Shown here: positions 34,837 to 42,611 of the stretch, piece after piece | Numbering within the stretch: position 1 is the stretch's first letter | Layout: each line of letters starts with the position of its first letter | DNA from: Streptomyces prunicolor NBRC 13075 | GTDB lineage: Bacteria > Actinomycetota > Actinomycetes > Streptomycetales > Streptomycetaceae | Direction of reading: 5' to 3' | Assembly: GCF_000367365.1 (NCBI RefSeq) | Contig: NZ_BARF01000087.1 | Span: 1-47,301 of the forward strand | DNA: 47,301 nucleotides | The notes under the pieces: generated by a model | What the model was told of the DNA's origin: nothing | Seen by the model: only the letters and a program-made list of their open reading frames with translations | Database searches by the model: none | Translations under genes and position numbers: made by a program

Positions 34837-35808
34837 CTACTTGAGCCAGGCGTCGACCTTGGCCTGGTTGGCGTCGACCCACTTCTTCGCCGCGGCGTCG
34901 TCGGACAGCTTGTCCTGCGCTATGTACTTGGCCACGGTGTTCTGGTCCTCGTTCGTCCAGTTGAAGTTCTTCACCAGGTTGTAGGCGGGACTGCCCGACT
35001 TGGCGAACTTCGCACTGACGATCTTGTCCAGGTCGTAGACGGGGTAGTCGCAGGCGATCTTCGACGCTACGGCGTCACAGCCCGTCGTGTACGCGGGCAG
35101 CGCCACCTTCTTGAGCGCGACCTCGGACAGGAACCACTGCGGCTCGTAGAAGTAGCCGATGACCCACTGCTTGTTCTTCTCGGCGGTGCGGAAGGCCTGG
35201 ATGAGCGCGGTCTCGCTGCCCGCGTACACCACCTTGAAGTCCAGTTTCAGGTTCTTCACCAGCGCGGCGTCGTTGGTGACGTACGACGGGTCCCCGTCGA
35301 GGAGTTGACCCTTGCCGCCCGACTCGGAGGTCTTGAACTCGGACGCGTACTTGTTCAGGTTCTTGTAGTTGAGGATGTCGGGGTGGGCTTTCGCCAGCCA
35401 CGGCGGTACGTACCAGCCGATGATGCCTTTGTTGCCGGTCTGGCCGGCCTCGACGGCGGTCTTCTGGCCGGTGATGTACTTCTTCTTGAGGTCGTCGTGG
35501 CCCCAGTTCTCCAGGACGGCGTCGACCTCACCGGTCCCGAAGCCCTGCCAGGCGATCTCCTCTTTCAGGTCCTTCTTGTTGACCGTACAGCCGAGTTGGT
35601 GCTGCGCGACGTACGCGACGACCGCCGCGTCCGCCTCGTAGCCCACCCACGGGTTGACCGCGAGGTTGAAGGTCCCGCACTTGGCCGAGCTGCCCGAGCT
35701 GCTGCCCGAGCCCGAGGAGGTGTCGCCGACCTTCGCCCCGCCGCACGCGGTGAGGGTGAGGCCGAGGACGGCCAGGCCGGCCGCGCCGGTTCGCCAGTGT
35801 CTTGCCAT
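34837..35808 (-). CDS. proX: Glycine betaine/choline ABC transporter substrate-binding lipoprotein
   Basis: A 323-residue lipoprotein with signal peptide and lipobox LTLTACGG. It has the OpuAC fold features NPWVGYEADAAVVAYVAQ and WVIGYFYEPQW, where aromatic residues form the cage for trimethylammonium groups. It delivers betaine or choline to the permease. ATG at 35808 after AAAGGAG. Last gene of betB-proV-proW-proX. Confidence 0.92.
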   Translation of the reverse strand: MARHWRTGAAGLAVLGLTLTACGGAKVGDTSSGSGSSSGSSAKCGTFNLAVNPWVGYEADAAVVAYVAQHQLGCTVNKKDLKEEIAWQGFGTGEVDAVLENWGHDDLKKKYITGQKTAVEAGQTGNKGIIGWYVPPWLAKAHPDILNYKNLNKYASEFKTSESGGKGQLLDGDPSYVTNDAALVKNLKLDFKVVYAGSETALIQAFRTAEKNKQWVIGYFYEPQWFLSEVALKKVALPAYTTGCDAVASKIACDYPVYDLDKIVSAKFAKSGSPAYNLVKNFNWTNEDQNTVAKYIAQDKLSDDAAAKKWVDANQAKVDAWLK

Positions 35809-35822
35809 GGTGTCGTGCTCCT

Positions 35823-37829
35823 TTAAGCGCTGGTTCGGCGCGCGGCCGCCTGAGTGATCCGGTCGAACATGACTCCGAGCAGGACGATGGCCAGCCCCGC
35901 CGCCAACCCCTTGCCGTACAGCTCGCTCTGTGAGAATCCGGCCACGACGTCGTAGCCGAGGGCGCCGGCTCCCACCAGGCCGCCCACAACAACCATCGAC
36001 AGCACGTAGATCAGGCCCTGGTTGGTCGCGAGGGTCAAGGCGCTGCGTGCCATCGGGAGTTGAACCTTGGTGATGATCTGCCAGGTGTTGCAGCCGGCCG
36101 CGGTGGCCGCCTCGACGGTGGTCTCGGGCACGGCCCGCACCCCGTCGGCGGTGATCTTGATGGCGACCGGTACGGCGTACACGACGGCGGCGACGATCGC
36201 GGTGAAGCGTGTCGGGCCGAACAGTGCGAGGAACGGCACAAGGTAGACGAACGGCGGCATGACCTGCGCCGCGTCCAGCGTGGGCCGCAGCAGCCGGTCC
36301 ACCACCGTACTGCGCCCCATCCACACGCCGAGGGCGATGCCGAACACCATCACCAGCACCGTCGCCACGAGCGTCGAGGCCAAGGTCGTCATGGCGTCCG
36401 ACCACAGGCCGGTGCCCACCAGCAGGCCCACGCACACGGCCGTGGTGACCCCGGTCCCCCAGCCGCCGAGCACCACGGCCATCCCGATCAGAGCCGCGCC
36501 GACGAGCCACCACGGCGAGTCGGTGAACAGCGACTGGAACGGATTGAGCAGGCCGTTGGTGAGCGTGTTGCGGAAGGCGTTGGTGATGCCCGACAGGTTG
36601 TCCTGCACCCACGCCGTCACACTGTTCGCCGCGTTCGTGATGTGCGTACCGGTGCCGCCGTCGCCGGGGAACTGCGCCGCCCACAGGTAGGTGTGCGAGA
36701 GGTAGATCAGCACCACGACACCCACGGCGCCCGAACCGAGCAGCGGGCGGCGCCACTTGAGGAAGCGACCCGTCGAGTTCCGGGCCTGCTCCGCACGCGT
36801 GCTGGACGCCGTCGTGACCCGGTCCAGCACGATCGCCATGACGACGATGGCCAGGCCCGCGTTGAAGGCCGTACCGACGTCGAGCGTCTGCAGTGCCTGC
36901 ATGACGGTCTTGCCGAGGCCGGGTGCGTCGATCAGGGCCGCGATGGTGACCATCGCGAGGGCGGCCATGATGGTCTGGTTGACGCCCATCACCACGGTCC
37001 GCTTGGCCATCGGCAGCAGCACCTTGAGCAGCGACTGCCAGCGCGTCGCCCCCATGGAATCGGCCGCTTCCACGGTCGTCTCCGGCACGGAGCGGATGCC
37101 GTGCGCGGTGATCCGGATCGCGGGCGGGGCCGCGTAGATCACGGTGGCGATCACGGCGGAGGCCGGGCCGATGAGGAAGAACAGGGTCAGCGGGGCCAGG
37201 TAGACGAAGGTCGGCATCGTCTGCATGAAGTCCAGGAAGGGCGTGATGATCCGGTTGAACCGGTCGGACAGCCCTGCCCACACCCCCAGCGGGATCGCGA
37301 ACACCAGCGCCACGAGGACCGCGGAGAGGGTGAGCGCCAGGGTGTCCATGCTCTCCTGCCACAGGCCCTGGAGCCCGAAGAAGGCGAAGCCGGCCATGGC
37401 GAGCAGTGCGACCCGCCAGTTGCCGACGGCCCAGGACACGAAACCGGTGATGCCGACGACACCGAGCCAGCCGATCTGCGGCAGCGGGCGGTCGCCGCTC
37501 GGCTGCGAGATCAGGTCCTGGACGAAGGTCACCAGGTTGTCGATGACCAGGCGGATCTCGTTGAAGAAGTAGAGGAAGAGCGGGTTGGAGTTGCGGTCCG
37601 CGCCGATCGAGTCGTTGAGGTCGTTGAACCAGCGGTGCAGCCCGGTGAGATCGGCCGCCGCGAGGGTCAGCGTCTGCTTACCGCGCAGCACGGCGAACAG
37701 CACGAGCCATACGACGAGGATCGCGCCCACCATCATGGGCCGGGTGACCTTGCGTCGCGGGTTCTTCAACTCCGGTGCGGTGTCCGCGACTTGCTGTGCG
37801 GGCTCCGGTTTCTCCACGGCGACGGTCAT
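35823..37829 (-). CDS. proW: Glycine betaine ABC transporter permease, two fused ProW domains
   Basis: A 668-residue membrane protein with two BPD_transp_1 domains. Domain 1 has the EAA-like loop VPETTVEAADSMGATRWQSLLKVLLP, domain 2 VPETTVEAATAAGCNTWQIITKVQLP, about 330 residues apart. Single-domain ProW proteins are half this length, so this one supplies both halves of the channel. The ATG at 37829 overlaps the proV stop (TGATG), giving translational coupling; a GTG one codon upstream is an alternative. 14 bp separate it from proX. Confidence 0.92.
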   Translation of the reverse strand: MTVAVEKPEPAQQVADTAPELKNPRRKVTRPMMVGAILVVWLVLFAVLRGKQTLTLAAADLTGLHRWFNDLNDSIGADRNSNPLFLYFFNEIRLVIDNLVTFVQDLISQPSGDRPLPQIGWLGVVGITGFVSWAVGNWRVALLAMAGFAFFGLQGLWQESMDTLALTLSAVLVALVFAIPLGVWAGLSDRFNRIITPFLDFMQTMPTFVYLAPLTLFFLIGPASAVIATVIYAAPPAIRITAHGIRSVPETTVEAADSMGATRWQSLLKVLLPMAKRTVVMGVNQTIMAALAMVTIAALIDAPGLGKTVMQALQTLDVGTAFNAGLAIVVMAIVLDRVTTASSTRAEQARNSTGRFLKWRRPLLGSGAVGVVVLIYLSHTYLWAAQFPGDGGTGTHITNAANSVTAWVQDNLSGITNAFRNTLTNGLLNPFQSLFTDSPWWLVGAALIGMAVVLGGWGTGVTTAVCVGLLVGTGLWSDAMTTLASTLVATVLVMVFGIALGVWMGRSTVVDRLLRPTLDAAQVMPPFVYLVPFLALFGPTRFTAIVAAVVYAVPVAIKITADGVRAVPETTVEAATAAGCNTWQIITKVQLPMARSALTLATNQGLIYVLSMVVVGGLVGAGALGYDVVAGFSQSELYGKGLAAGLAIVLLGVMFDRITQAAARRTSA

Positions 37830-38917
37830 CACGCGCCGCCTTCCCGCCCGGCGACGACCGCGAGGATCTCCTCGTCGCCGACGATGCCGAGCAGCTTGCC
37901 GTTCTCTACGACCTTGACCGGCTTGTCGGCCGCGAGCACTGCGCGGGTGGCTTCCCGCACCACGACGTCCGGGCCCAACTCGGGCCCGTCCAGGGCGTCT
38001 TCGTCCACGGCGGGACGCATGATCCAGCGCAGGGTGAGGACGTCACCGCGCGGCACGTCCTTCACGAACTCGCGTACGTAGTCGTCGGCCGGAGCGCCGA
38101 CCAGCTCGTCCCCGGTCCCGCACTGCACCATCTTGCCGTCGCGCATGATGAGAATACGGTCGCCCAACTTGAGGGCCTCGGACAGGTCGTGGGTGATGAA
38201 CACCATGGTCTTGCCGACCTCGCGGTGCAGCCGGATGACCTCGTTCTGCATGTCACGGCGGATCAGCGGGTCGAGCGCGGAGAACGGTTCGTCGAAGAGG
38301 AGCACGTCCGGGTCACCGGCCAACGCCCTTGCCAGACCGACGCGTTGCTGCATACCGCCGGAGAGCTGGTCGGGATAGGAGTTCTCGTACCCGGAGAGCC
38401 CCACCAACTCGACGACTTCCAGGGCCCGTTTGGTGCGCTCGGCCTTGCTCATGCCGCGTATCTCCAGGCCGAACGACACGTTGTCGACGACCCGGCGGTG
38501 CGGCAGCAGTCCGAAGTGCTGGAAGACCATGGAGAATTTACGGCGCCGCAGCTCGCGCAGCCGTTTGGCGTCCGCGTCCCGGATGTCCTCGCCCTCGAAG
38601 ACGATCTCGCCGGAGGTCGGTTCGATCAGCCGGGTCAGACATCGCACCAGGGTGGACTTCCCGGAGCCGGACAGCCCCATGACGACGAAGACCTCGCCGG
38701 GCGAGACCTCGAAGTTCACATCGCGTACGGCGGCGGTGCAGCCGGTGCGGTCCATCAGCTCACGCCGGGTGAGCCCGCACAGTTCCTCGGATTCGGGTAC
38801 CTGCTCTGCCTTCGGCCCGAACACCTTCCACAGCTTGCGCACGGATATGACCGGGGTGGGGGCCGAGTCCTGGGGAGTGCCGCGCCGCTGCGGCACCTCG
38901 GTCTGTGCTGGGGTCAC
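37829..38917 (-). CDS. proV: Glycine betaine ABC transporter ATP-binding protein
   Basis: A 362-residue ATPase. Walker A is GLSGSGKST, signature DQLSGGMQQRVGLARAL, Walker B VLLFDEPFSALDPL. The N-terminal extension with KLWKVFGPKAEQ and a C-terminal CBS-like part are typical of ProV/OpuAA. GTG at 38917 chosen (GAGG upstream); the frame is open through the end of betB but that stretch is non-coding. It starts 20 bp after betB. Confidence 0.92.
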   Translation of the reverse strand: MTPAQTEVPQRRGTPQDSAPTPVISVRKLWKVFGPKAEQVPESEELCGLTRRELMDRTGCTAAVRDVNFEVSPGEVFVVMGLSGSGKSTLVRCLTRLIEPTSGEIVFEGEDIRDADAKRLRELRRRKFSMVFQHFGLLPHRRVVDNVSFGLEIRGMSKAERTKRALEVVELVGLSGYENSYPDQLSGGMQQRVGLARALAGDPDVLLFDEPFSALDPLIRRDMQNEVIRLHREVGKTMVFITHDLSEALKLGDRILIMRDGKMVQCGTGDELVGAPADDYVREFVKDVPRGDVLTLRWIMRPAVDEDALDGPELGPDVVVREATRAVLAADKPVKVVENGKLLGIVGDEEILAVVAGREGGA

Positions 38918-38937
38918 GATCGACCTCTTTTCGGCGT

Positions 38938-40407
38938 TCAGCCGCGGAACCAGTGCTGCGGCCGGGGTTGGATGTTCTGCCAGATGTGCTTGGGCTCTCG
39001 GTACTCGTCCAGGCCGGTCGGTCCCAACTCCCGGCCCACGCCCGAGTGTCCGAAGCCACCCCATTCCGCTTGCGGCACATAGGGGTGGTAGTCGTTGATC
39101 CACACCGTGCCGTGCCGCAGCCGCCGGGCGACCCGCTGGGCCTTCCCCGCGTCCTGGGTCCAGACGGCGCCGGCGAGTCCGTACTCGGTGTCGTTGGCGA
39201 TGCGTACGGCGTCGTCCTCGTCGGTGAACCGCTCCACGGTCAGGACCGGTCCAAAGGACTCCTCGTGCACCACCCGCATGTCCTGCGTGCAGCCGTCGAG
39301 CACGGTCGGCGGATAGAAGTGCCCGTCGGCGAGGGCGGGTTCGTCCGGCCGCTCACCACCACACCTCAACACGGCCCCCTCGGCGATACCCGCCGCGACG
39401 TACGCCTCGACCTTCTCCCGGTGCTGCGCGGAGATCAGCGCCCCGGTCTCGGCCTCGGGATCGAAGGGCCCGCCGAGCCTGATCTGCCGCGCACGCCGCA
39501 CGACTTCGTCGACGAACCGGTCGTGCAGCGAGTCCTCGACGATCAACCGGGCGCCGGCGGAGCAGACTTGGCCGGAGTGCAGGAAGACGGCCGTGAGCGC
39601 GAAGTCCACGGCCGTCTCGAAGTCGGCGTCGGCGAAGATGACGTTGGGGTTCTTGCCGCCCAGCTCCAGCGCGACCTTCTTCACGGTCGCGGCGGCGGTG
39701 GCCATGATGCGTTTGCCAGTCTCCAGTCCCCCGGTGAAGGAGACCATGTCGACGGCGGGGTCCTCGGAGAGCGGCGCCCCCACCTCGGGCCCGCTCCCGA
39801 GCACGAGATTGGCGGCACCGGCGGGCAGTCCGGCCTCCTCCAACGCCTTCATCAGCAGGATGGAGGTGGAGGGAGTCAGCTCGCTCGGCTTGAGAACGAC
39901 CGTGTTGCCGGCGAGGAGCGCCGGAGCGACCTTCCAACTGGCCTGCAGCAGCGGGTAGTTCCAGGGTGTGATGAGCCCGCACACCCCAACGGGCTCGTAG
40001 ACGACCCGACTTACGGCGTCGTCACGCCCCGTGTCGATGACCCGCCCGGCATCGGTACCGCCGATCCCACCGTAGTAACGAAAGCAGGAAACAACATCGG
40101 CGATGTCGTACTCGCTCTCCACCAGCCGCTTGCCGGTGTCCAGCGACTCGGCGCGGGCGAACTCCTTGGCGTCGCGCTCAAGGATGTCGGCGGTGCGCAG
40201 CAGCAGCGCGGCGCGCTCCCGCTCGGGGGTCTGCGGCCAGGGTCCCTCGTCGAAGGCGCGGCGGGCGGCGGCGATCGCGGCCTCGGTGTCGGGACGCGTT
40301 CCCTCGGACACGGTCGCGCTGAGCGTGCCGTCGGCGGGACAGCGAATGTCACGGTGACCGCCGGCCACCGCGTCGCGCCATTCTCCGTCCACATACAGGT
40401 CTGCCAC
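38938..40407 (-). CDS. betB: Betaine aldehyde dehydrogenase
   Basis: A 489-residue NAD-dependent aldehyde dehydrogenase. Catalytic Cys in FLHSGQVCSAGAR, general base Glu in VALELGGKNPN, NAD loop SFTGGLETGKRI. Length, partner genes and operon make betaine aldehyde the likely substrate (product: glycine betaine). The GTG at 40407 (VADLYVDGEWRDA) is chosen because it matches the family N-terminus; upstream sequence is the shared regulatory region with purU. First gene of a four-gene operon. Confidence 0.88.
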   Translation of the reverse strand: MADLYVDGEWRDAVAGGHRDIRCPADGTLSATVSEGTRPDTEAAIAAARRAFDEGPWPQTPERERAALLLRTADILERDAKEFARAESLDTGKRLVESEYDIADVVSCFRYYGGIGGTDAGRVIDTGRDDAVSRVVYEPVGVCGLITPWNYPLLQASWKVAPALLAGNTVVLKPSELTPSTSILLMKALEEAGLPAGAANLVLGSGPEVGAPLSEDPAVDMVSFTGGLETGKRIMATAAATVKKVALELGGKNPNVIFADADFETAVDFALTAVFLHSGQVCSAGARLIVEDSLHDRFVDEVVRRARQIRLGGPFDPEAETGALISAQHREKVEAYVAAGIAEGAVLRCGGERPDEPALADGHFYPPTVLDGCTQDMRVVHEESFGPVLTVERFTDEDDAVRIANDTEYGLAGAVWTQDAGKAQRVARRLRHGTVWINDYHPYVPQAEWGGFGHSGVGRELGPTGLDEYREPKHIWQNIQPRPQHWFRG

Positions 40408-40432
40408 GTGTGGAGCCCTTCGAGCGAATTTC

Positions 40433-40613
40433 GTTGCGCATTGTGCACCGTATTGCTTGTGGTGGAACACCTTGGCGAATGTGCAGACATACGTCAAGGG
40501 GTTGGCGGATGACGATTTCGCCATGCCGCCCCTCGCGCGGCCGCCCCTTGACCGCGAGCGGCGCTCGGCCTCATCTTGTTGCGTATCGCTCACCATGTTG
40601 TGCAATACGCATC
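40433..40613. promoter_or_regulatory. Divergent betB/purU control region with GTTGC-N7-GCAAC-like sites
   Basis: Between betB and purU (233 bp) lie GTTGCGCATTGTGCACC (40433-40449, one mismatch to the palindrome), GTTGTGCAATACGCATC (40597-40613, two mismatches) and an inverted pair TGCGTAT (40580-40586) / ATACGCA (40605-40611). These resemble the sites upstream of the dimethylglycine operon and of betA. Otherwise this gap holds no gene. Confidence 0.6.
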
Positions 40614-40640
40614 GATGTGACGCACCGACGGAGGCCGCCC

Positions 40641-41513
40641 ATGTCCCCTCGACCGCACCCTGGCCGCGAATTCGTCCTCACCCTCTCGTGTCCGGACAGC
40701 GCCGGACTGGTCCATGCCGTGAGCGGCTTTCTCGTCCGGAACTCCGGCAACATCCTGGAGAGCCAGCAATTCGATGATCGGCTGGGGGCCCGCTTCTTCA
40801 TGAGGGTCCACTTCGACGTTTCCGATCCAAACGCCGACCTGAAAACTCTGCGTTACCGATTCGGCCCGGTCGCCGAGGCGTACCGCATCTCCTGGACCCT
40901 CCGCGACGCCTCCACCCCCACCCGCACCCTGATCATGGTGTCCAAGTTCGGCCACTGCCTGAACGACCTGCTGTTCCGCCAACGCACCGGCGCCCTCAAC
41001 ATCGAGATCCCGGCGATCGTCTCCAACCACCGCGACTTCGAGGGACTGGCGGACACCTACGGCATCCCCTTCCACCACGTCCCGGTAACCAGGGACACGA
41101 AGGCCGAAGCGGAGGCCCAACTCCTCGACCTGGTAAGGGATTTGAACATCGACCTGGTGGTTCTGGCCCGCTATATGCAGATCCTCTCCGACGACCTCTG
41201 CAAGCAACTGGAGGGCCACGCCATCAACATCCACCACTCCTTCCTCCCCAGCTTCAAGGGTGCCCGCCCCTACCAGCAGGCGTACGACCGCGGGGTCAAG
41301 CTCGTGGGCGCCACGGCGCACTACGTGACACCGGAACTGGACGAGGGCCAGATCATCGACCAGGACGTGGTCCGGGTGGACCACTCACTCGACCCGGATG
41401 AGCTGGTGACGGTGGGGCGGGACGTGGAGGCGCAGGTGCTGGCGCACGCGGTGAAGTGGCACAGCGAGAACAGGGTGATGGTGTATGGGAATCGGACGGT
41501 GGTGTTTCGGTGA
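40641..41513 (+). CDS. purU: Formyltetrahydrofolate deformylase
   Basis: A 290-residue enzyme that hydrolyses 10-formyl-tetrahydrofolate to formate and tetrahydrofolate. An N-terminal ACT-like domain (TLSCPDSAGLVHAVSGFL) is followed by the formyltransferase-like domain with LVVLARYMQILSDD, HHSFLPSFKGA and GATAHYVTPELDEGQIIDQD, which hold the catalytic Asn-region, His and Asp. ATG at 40641 with GGAGG 6 bp upstream. It relieves the folate trap caused by the demethylases in this island. It is divergent from betB. Confidence 0.95.
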   Translation: MSPRPHPGREFVLTLSCPDSAGLVHAVSGFLVRNSGNILESQQFDDRLGARFFMRVHFDVSDPNADLKTLRYRFGPVAEAYRISWTLRDASTPTRTLIMVSKFGHCLNDLLFRQRTGALNIEIPAIVSNHRDFEGLADTYGIPFHHVPVTRDTKAEAEAQLLDLVRDLNIDLVVLARYMQILSDDLCKQLEGHAINIHHSFLPSFKGARPYQQAYDRGVKLVGATAHYVTPELDEGQIIDQDVVRVDHSLDPDELVTVGRDVEAQVLAHAVKWHSENRVMVYGNRTVVFR

Positions 41514-41555
41514 AGGTGGGGGTGTGGGTGGGGTGTGTCCGGGTGCCGGGGGAGC

Positions 41556-41738
41556 GGGTGAGTCCGGGCGCGGGTGACTCCGGGTGTGGGTGACTCCGGG
41601 TGCGGGTGACTCCGGGTGCGGGTGACTCCGGGTGCGGGTGACTCCGGGTGCGGGTGACTCCGGGTGCGGGTGCGGGTGAGCCCGGGCGCGGATGCGGCGG
41701 GTGCGGATGCGGCGGGTGCGGGTGCGGCGGGTGCGGGC
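41556..41738. repeat. G-rich minisatellite: 16-bp then 15-bp tandem units
   Basis: Units of GGGTGACTCCGGGTGC run from 41556 to 41689, about eight copies with a 6-bp insertion at 41668, then three 15-bp units such as GGATGCGGCGGGTGC at 41690-41734. The array starts 43 bp after the purU stop. No gene is present. Confidence 0.85.
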
Positions 41739-41785
41739 TGTATACGGCTTCCGGCGGCGGCACTTGGGGCGCGGGCACGCTGAGG

Positions 41786-42495
41786 CAGTCTGTCGGCGGC
41801 GACTTGGAACGCGGGCACACGCCAATCAGCCTGCCCACCGGCGGCTTGGCATGCTGGCGCACACACATCAGTCAGTCCGCGGCGGCTGGGAGTTCGGGCA
41901 CCCACCAGCCTGTCTGCGGCGGCTTGACACGCTGGCGCACACACCAGCCTGTCTCCCGACGACCTGGAACGCTGGCGCACGCATCAGTCAGTCTGCGGCG
42001 ACTTGAAACGCGGGCACACGCACCAGCCTGTCGGCGGCAACTTGCAACACAGACACGCGCCAATCAGCGTGTTCCCCCGGCAACTTGGAGCACGGGCACA
42101 CACCAGCCTGCCCGCGGCGGCTTGGAACACGGGCGCGCGCACCAATTAGCCCGTCCAAGGCGACTTGGAACGCGGGCACGCACACATCAGCCCGTCCCGG
42201 CGCCCTGCAACGCGGGCACGCATACGCCAGCCCGACCCCGGCGCCCTCCAACGCGGGCACACACATCAGCCCGCCCTCAGCGCATTAGAGCGCAGCCCGG
42301 CAATTCAGCCGTCTCCGGCCTCTCGACACCCAGGCCTGCTATAGCCAGCCGTCGCCGCCGGCTCGAAGTCCAGGCCGACACCATCCAGCCCGTCCACGGC
42401 AGCCTGAAACGCAGGCCAACAACACCCAGCCATCACCGGCACTTCGAATCGCAGGCCGCCACATCCAGCCCGTCCGGCGTTTGAGGACGAGGCCG
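41786..42495. repeat. Array of ~18 degenerate repeats with ~40-bp period
   Basis: Units open with CAGYCYG and end with CGGGC or CAGGC plus ACACA-like bases. They begin at 41786, 41827, 41873, 41906, 41945, 41989, 42024, 42065, 42104, 42147, 42188, 42228, 42267, 42306, 42346, 42386, 42427 and 42466, mean spacing 40 bp. A typical core is GGCGACTTGGAACGCGGGC. The last unit is the common Streptomyces element CAGCCCGTCCGGCGTTTGAG. The whole 1.1-kb gap 41514-42611 between purU and betA has no convincing gene: an open frame across it has an odd repetitive composition and the period is not a multiple of three. Confidence 0.8.
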
Positions 42496-42514
42496 TTCAG
42501 GCCGAAGCGGGGGC

Positions 42515-42534
42515 CTGGGGGCGGCAGCCCCCAG
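42515..42534. terminator. GC-rich hairpin at the end of the repeat element, downstream of betA
   Basis: CTGGGGGC - GGCA - GCCCCCAG, an 8-bp perfect stem. It is the usual hairpin accompanying the dispersed element and may terminate betA (minus strand, stop at 42612). Confidence 0.55.
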
Positions 42535-42611
42535 AACCCCCGGCACCCTCAGCACCCCCGGCACCCTCAGCCCTCAGCCCTCAGCCCTCAGCCTCTCAAC
42601 GCCCCCCGCGC

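Noticed and set aside
41648..42484. A 278-codon open frame across the 40-bp array
   Set aside because: The repeat period is not a multiple of three, so the protein has no periodicity, and its composition (Arg, Thr, His, Pro-rich) is typical of spurious frames in GC-rich repeats. No ribosome-binding site was seen.
41786..42495. CRISPR array
   Set aside because: Units vary throughout rather than having constant repeats and unique spacers, and there are no cas genes nearby.
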